9,412 nt of DNA from Candidatus Peregrinibacteria bacterium (GTDB lineage Bacteria; Patescibacteriota; Gracilibacteria; UM-FILTER-43-11): NCBI GenBank assembly GCA_030618315.1, contig JAUXDO010000043.1, positions 1-9,412 of the forward strand. Direction: 5' to 3'. The position numbers and the translations under genes were made by a program. Position 1 is the stretch's first letter, and the number at the start of each line of letters is the position of its first letter. Of this stretch, positions 5,761 to 9,412 are shown one piece after another. Under the pieces are notes generated by a model, which saw nothing but the letters and a program-made list of their open reading frames with translations, was not told the origin of the DNA and ran no database searches.

Positions 5761-5858
5761 GTTGTCGTCTAACGTACGTCGAAGCGCGTATCATTTATCA
5801 TCTCACAGTTATCGGACAAAAACGACAACGAAAGCCGATACGAGCTTCGAAAACGTAC
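5761..5858. repeat. CpG-rich imperfect inverted repeat between divergent genes
   Basis: 5780-5792 pairs with 5837-5849 at 12 of 13 positions. The stem continues as GTACGT/ACGTAC (5774-5779 with 5853-5858) after a 3-nt bulge. A competing perfect 8-bp pair GTTGTCGT/ACGACAAC (5761-5768 with 5822-5829) overlaps it. The segment is richer in CG dinucleotides than its surroundings. It lies upstream of both divergent promoters, so a regulatory or structural role is possible. Confidence 0.5.
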
Positions 5859-5878
5859 AACGATGGCCGATATTACTC

Positions 5879-5907
5879 TTTACTTTCGCCCTCCACTATG
5901 CTATAAT
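5879..5907 (+). promoter_or_regulatory. Promoter of the 5928-7166 operon
   Basis: A perfect TATAAT (5902-5907) with an extended -10 TG (5899-5900). A weak -35 TTTACT (5879-5884) lies 17 bp upstream. The start near 5914 leaves only about 14 A-rich nt before the ATG. Confidence 0.7.
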
Positions 5908-5927
5908 TACATGATAAATAAAAAAAT

Positions 5928-6248
5928 ATGGCTGACGAAAATACGTTTGACGAATCACAGAATGAAAGTGCCGAAAGTTATATAGATAGGGTTTATGAGG
6001 CATTCAATAAGCATTGCGAAATAATCCACGATGAAACTATCAAAAAGATAGAGGCAACTGAAGAAGATGATGTGGAAGCAAGAAAGAAAATTCTTGAAGA
6101 TCAAAAGACACAACTTGATAAGACATTGGCGGAACTAAAACAAGTTTTGACTGCCAAAACAAAAGAAACAAGAGAAAAAATGGAAAAAGCTGAAATTGCT
6201 AGGAATGCAAAAGAATTCGATTTAGAAGCTGAATTAGCTAACGTTTAA
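5928..6248 (+). CDS. Small acidic coiled-coil protein, 106 aa
   Basis: Not recognised. The protein is highly charged and overall acidic. Residues 15-40 form an amphipathic helix (YIDRVYEAFNKHCEIIHDE) and 40-104 a nearly continuous helix of Glu, Lys, Ala and Leu with heptad-like spacing, so a coiled coil is likely. There is no signal peptide or membrane segment. It is the first gene after the divergent promoter region and lies 42 nt before the 6291 gene, with no terminator between, so the two probably share a transcript and may work together. The ATG fits the promoter at 5879-5907; no Shine-Dalgarno is present. Confidence 0.75.
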   Translation: MADENTFDESQNESAESYIDRVYEAFNKHCEIIHDETIKKIEATEEDDVEARKKILEDQKTQLDKTLAELKQVLTAKTKETREKMEKAEIARNAKEFDLEAELANV

Positions 6249-6290
6249 TAATTTAACAATTAAAAATAATAATAAATAACCAAAAATAAT

Positions 6291-7166
6291 ATGTTACATT
6301 ACAATAATATTTATAATTACATCACAGGGCTGACAAATAGTCGTTTTGTATATAACGAGGTTGCCGGTGGCGCAGCAGAGGTAGACACTGGTAACACAGA
6401 GGCTGAACAGGCACCAGTTAATAAAGATGCAGCTAAAGAGGCTGCAGCAGGTGTTGCATCTCCTTATCCGGATGAGGCATTAAAGGCTGCTGGCATAACT
6501 GAACTTAAGGCACATTATCCACAAGGTCCTGCACCAACGATTGATGCGTATCCAAATGCGGTATTTAAACCAAATGTATTCTCTGGCGGGTGGGATTTAG
6601 TTAAACCGGGACAATCAAGGGCTCAAATGGAGGCTGAAGCTAACAAGGATAAGGAAAAGCCTCTTACTCATGAGCAGGAAGTTGATAAGCTTGCAGAGCG
6701 CGTGAAAGATAATGATGACATTGCTGCTTTACATGCCATGACTGACAAGCCAAGGCCTTCTTATGAACCAGCAGACGAAGCTGAATATGCAGCCAGTGAG
6801 CCTGAAGCAAAAAGTACAGAAATGGCATATTTAAATGAACAGATTAAAAGTCCTAATCAGATTGCTAACCTTATGCTTAGCTTAGCTGAATACTCAAATG
6901 CAATTTCTGAGGCAGTAAAAGATGTGGAACCGGATGATACACCAGTTAAAATGCAAGCTGCTGTTGGTAAACTAACTGCAGGAACTGCCAATAAAGATAA
7001 TATCAAATTTTTAGACGAAATGGCTATGAATTGTGATATTAATCCAGGAGCTAGTGCAAAAGAAATCGGTCAGATGATATTTGATCAATTTAAAGATAGT
7101 GGTGACAATACCAAAAAAAGAAATTTAGCTTATCGTTTTACTCAGGAATTTGAAAAAAATGTATAA
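6291..7166 (+). CDS. Acidic, partly disordered hypothetical protein, 291 aa
   Basis: Not recognised. The first 23 residues are Tyr/Asn-rich (MLHYNNIYNYITGLTNSRF) and lack a hydrophobic core, so this is not a normal signal peptide. Residues 24-60 and 105-175 are rich in Ala, Glu, Asp, Lys and Pro and look disordered. Residues 60-103 contain Pro/Tyr-rich segments (SPYPDEALKAAGITELKAHYP, then VFSGGWDLVKPGQS). Residues 175-291 look like a compact all-helical domain. It is the second gene of the 5928 operon and is closed by a strong terminator. The neighbouring ATPase gene has its own promoter, so any functional link with it rests on position only. No Shine-Dalgarno; the leader is A-rich. Confidence 0.78.
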   Translation: MLHYNNIYNYITGLTNSRFVYNEVAGGAAEVDTGNTEAEQAPVNKDAAKEAAAGVASPYPDEALKAAGITELKAHYPQGPAPTIDAYPNAVFKPNVFSGGWDLVKPGQSRAQMEAEANKDKEKPLTHEQEVDKLAERVKDNDDIAALHAMTDKPRPSYEPADEAEYAASEPEAKSTEMAYLNEQIKSPNQIANLMLSLAEYSNAISEAVKDVEPDDTPVKMQAAVGKLTAGTANKDNIKFLDEMAMNCDINPGASAKEIGQMIFDQFKDSGDNTKKRNLAYRFTQEFEKNV

Positions 7167-7183
7167 ACAGATTATCTAAAATC

Positions 7184-7220
7184 AAAAAACCCTTCCGGCT
7201 TCGGCCAGAAGGGTTTTTTT
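7184..7220 (+). terminator. Rho-independent terminator with UUCG loop
   Basis: A/C-rich left arm (7184-7199) and right arm ending in seven T (7214-7220). The 5-bp and longer GC core carries one C-A mismatch and is capped by a C(TTCG)G tetraloop. It lies 17 nt after the 6291 gene stop. The A run makes it potentially bidirectional. Confidence 0.92.
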
Positions 7221-7232
7221 GTACGATTAAAA

Positions 7233-7261
7233 TTGTAAATTAAGACAAGGTCGTCTATACT
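7233..7261 (+). promoter_or_regulatory. Likely promoter of the ATPase gene
   Basis: TTGTAA (7233-7238), 17 bp, then TATACT (7256-7261). Transcription would start near 7268, about 16 nt before the ATG at 7284. It is separated from the upstream operon by the terminator. Confidence 0.6.
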
Positions 7262-7283
7262 ATTCTCGACTAAAAATAAAAAA

Positions 7284-9412
7284 ATGACTGTTTTTCTTCA
7301 AATCCTCGGTGCCGTAGTAGTTTTAGCCATTATTTTGCTTTTAATATGGCTGTATATTCGCAAAACACGAAATCTGGGAAGATCTCTTAGTATGGTTTTT
7401 TTGAAAATTACAGTGCCTATTAAGGATTCCAAAGAGGATAGAGAGCGTGAGACTGAACAATATTCATCAGGCAAAAGCCATAAAGAGGTAAATGACGTAA
7501 TGACTCACTTTTTTGAGGCTATTCACTCAGTATACAGTAGTGATTTTGTGAATACTATTACCGGTCAGGACTTTTTTTCATGTGAGTATGTGATTTTAAA
7601 TGGTGAATTACAGTTCTTTTTGGTAATGCCGAAAAATCTCAAATCTCTTTTTGAAAAGCAGGTAACAGCTTTTTATCCGGATGTGTTTGTGGAACAGGTA
7701 GAAGACTACAACATTTTCCGTCAGGGATATAAGGCTACAGGAATGTACATAAAACTCGATAAACCATATATGTACCCGATTAAAACATATCAATTCCTTG
7801 GCTCCGATCCATTCAACAATATAGCAAACACACTCTCCAAAATAGCACCGGATGAAGGTGCGGCAATCCAAATAATGCTCAGGCCGAAAGGGGACGGATG
7901 GCAGGAAAAGGGGAGGAAGACTGCGCAGGATTTGTTTATGGGTAAAAAAAGTAAAAGTTTTTGGAAGAAACTAAATCCGCTTGGATGGATAGCCACAATT
8001 CTACGTATTCTTGTTCAGGGGGCAGAAAACGAGAAGTTTACAGAAAATATTGATAATTCAGGAACGACCCGTACAACTCCTTTAATGGATGAGCAGGTAA
8101 AGTTAATGGAGACTAAAAACATTAAAATCGGTTTTGAATCAGTCATCCGTATAGTTGGCTCAGCAAAGAATATGTACAGAGCTAAGCAGATTGTTTCTGA
8201 AGTTAAAGATTCATTTGCTCAATACAATGCGCCAAACAATAATTCTTTTTCGAAAACAAAGTATTTTTCAAGGTCTGAGTTGCTCAAAGGGTTTATTATG
8301 CGTGATGTTAAGCGGGGATGGATTAAAAGATTAACAGACCCAAGAAAAATGATTCTTTGTTCTGAAGAAGTTGCTTCAGTTTTCCACTTTCCAAATATTA
8401 AATACAACAAGTCACCCGTTATTAAATGGCAGGAATTCAAAATCGCCGCTGCACCTAACAATACTCCGACAGAAGGCATGTTCCTTGGAAACAATATATT
8501 CCGTGGCGAAACAAAGCCTGTCCATATTAAACGGGATGACAGAAGGCGTCATTTTTATATGATTGGTAAATCGGGTACAGGTAAATCTACAATTCTGAAA
8601 GAAATGTTTAAGCAGGATTTAAAAAATGGCGAAGGTGTATGTCTTATCGATCCGCATGGCGACCTTGTAGAAGGTGTGATTCCGCACATACCACGCGAGC
8701 GGGCGGATGATGTAATAATATTTGATCCGGGTGATCTTGGTCGTCCTATGGGGCTGAATATTCTAGAGGCTTATACAACAGATGAAAAGGAATATATGGC
8801 TCAGGAAGCACTCGCAATCTTTATAAAAATGTTCGGTGAAGAAATCATGGGTCCACGTCTTCAGCACTATTTCCGTAACGGTTGTTTAACTCTGATGGAC
8901 GATGATGAAGAGGGAGCAACACTTATCGACCTACCTCGATTATTTACAGATGACTCATGGCAGAAATACAAAGTTAATAAAGTAAAAAATCCAGTTGTTA
9001 AATCTTTTTGGGAAAAAGAAATGGCAAGTACAGGCGCGCGTGAAAAACAGGAGATGATTCCTTATTTCAGTGCAAAGTTCGGTCCTTTTGTAACAAACGC
9101 GCAAATACGTAATATTATCGGTCAGACAAAATCAGGTTTTGATTTTAGAAAAGTGATGGATGAAGGAAGAATTCTTCTCTGTAATCTTTCCAAAGGTAAG
9201 CTCGGTGATCTTAACGCACAATTACTCGGTATGGTAATGGTCGCAAAATTGCAAATGGGCGCTATGAGCCGTGTGGATACACCGGAAGAGGAAAGAAAGG
9301 ATTTCTATTTAACAGTGGATGAATTCCAGAACTTCGTTACTGATTCATTTGCCTCAATCTTATCCGAAGCTCGTAAATACCGCCTGGACCTTTGCATAGC
9401 TCACCAATACAT
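7284..9412 (+). CDS. Membrane-anchored VirD4/TraG-HerA-type ATPase (3' partial)
   Basis: The frame is open from the ATG at 7284 to the window end (709 full codons). Residues 4-25 are one transmembrane helix, with basic residues after it placing the rest in the cytoplasm. Residues about 35-330 form a long N-terminal domain of the sort found in many CPR ATPases; its motifs I cannot assign to a function. The motor domain begins near 395: Walker A GKSGTGKST (428-436), the IDPHGD segment (455-460), and Walker B LTVDEFQNF (676-684, Asp679/Glu680), followed by RKYRLDLCIAHQY as in TraG/VirD4/TrwB proteins. Such ATPases couple ATP hydrolysis to moving DNA or protein across a membrane. The missing C-terminus should hold the rest of the RecA-like core. 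No relaxase or other type IV secretion gene is visible, so conjugation is not shown. It has its own promoter (7233-7261). Confidence 0.9.
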   Translation, partial: MTVFLQILGAVVVLAIILLLIWLYIRKTRNLGRSLSMVFLKITVPIKDSKEDRERETEQYSSGKSHKEVNDVMTHFFEAIHSVYSSDFVNTITGQDFFSCEYVILNGELQFFLVMPKNLKSLFEKQVTAFYPDVFVEQVEDYNIFRQGYKATGMYIKLDKPYMYPIKTYQFLGSDPFNNIANTLSKIAPDEGAAIQIMLRPKGDGWQEKGRKTAQDLFMGKKSKSFWKKLNPLGWIATILRILVQGAENEKFTENIDNSGTTRTTPLMDEQVKLMETKNIKIGFESVIRIVGSAKNMYRAKQIVSEVKDSFAQYNAPNNNSFSKTKYFSRSELLKGFIMRDVKRGWIKRLTDPRKMILCSEEVASVFHFPNIKYNKSPVIKWQEFKIAAAPNNTPTEGMFLGNNIFRGETKPVHIKRDDRRRHFYMIGKSGTGKSTILKEMFKQDLKNGEGVCLIDPHGDLVEGVIPHIPRERADDVIIFDPGDLGRPMGLNILEAYTTDEKEYMAQEALAIFIKMFGEEIMGPRLQHYFRNGCLTLMDDDEEGATLIDLPRLFTDDSWQKYKVNKVKNPVVKSFWEKEMASTGAREKQEMIPYFSAKFGPFVTNAQIRNIIGQTKSGFDFRKVMDEGRILLCNLSKGKLGDLNAQLLGMVMVAKLQMGAMSRVDTPEEERKDFYLTVDEFQNFVTDSFASILSEARKYRLDLCIAHQY

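Noticed and set aside
7284..9412. Conjugative element
   Set aside because: The VirD4-like ATPase alone is not enough; there is no relaxase, VirB4-like gene, integrase or attachment site in the window.

Overview
The window looks like a piece of a Candidate Phyla Radiation (Patescibacteria) chromosome, possibly Peregrinibacteria-like. This is an inference from gene content: a surface protein with three SLH repeats, a small S23/four-helix-bundle gene, several short lineage-restricted proteins of unknown function, and a membrane-anchored VirD4/HerA-type ATPase with a long N-terminal domain. The DNA is AT-rich. Glycine is encoded by GGN, and the one TGA that ends a frame behaves as a stop, so the standard bacterial code fits. 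No start codon has a recognisable Shine-Dalgarno sequence. Several genes have a sigma70-like promoter only about 15-40 nt upstream of the start.

Layout. 1-1290 (+) is the C-terminal part of an SLH-domain surface protein, followed by a rho-independent terminator. 1348-2156 holds three short arrays of a modular GTGGAT/hairpin repeat, two on + and one inverted, surrounding a minus-strand S23/four-helix-bundle gene (1444-1824). 2157-2984 (-) is murI, glutamate racemase, the only housekeeping enzyme in the window. 2985-3273 is non-coding: a large imperfect inverted repeat (3031-3121) abuts a consensus promoter that runs into a strong terminator about 55 nt later, which suggests an orphan small RNA. 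3274-3585 and 3621-4343 (+) are two hypothetical genes, each with its own promoter. They converge on a minus-strand pair (5699 to 4393) encoding two predicted exported or membrane-anchored proteins that share a short motif and perhaps a C-terminal helical region. 5700-5927 is a divergent promoter region containing a CpG-rich inverted repeat. 5928-7166 (+) holds an acidic coiled-coil protein and a larger acidic, partly disordered protein, ended by a UUCG terminator. 7284-9412 (+) is the ATPase, cut by the window end after Walker B.

Functional reading. The surface protein, the two exported proteins and the membrane ATPase suggest a cell-envelope neighbourhood, and murI supplies D-glutamate for peptidoglycan. 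No complete known mobile element, CRISPR array, tRNA or rRNA is visible. The most unusual parts are the modular repeat arrays around the S23 gene and the promoter-terminator unit upstream of 3274.
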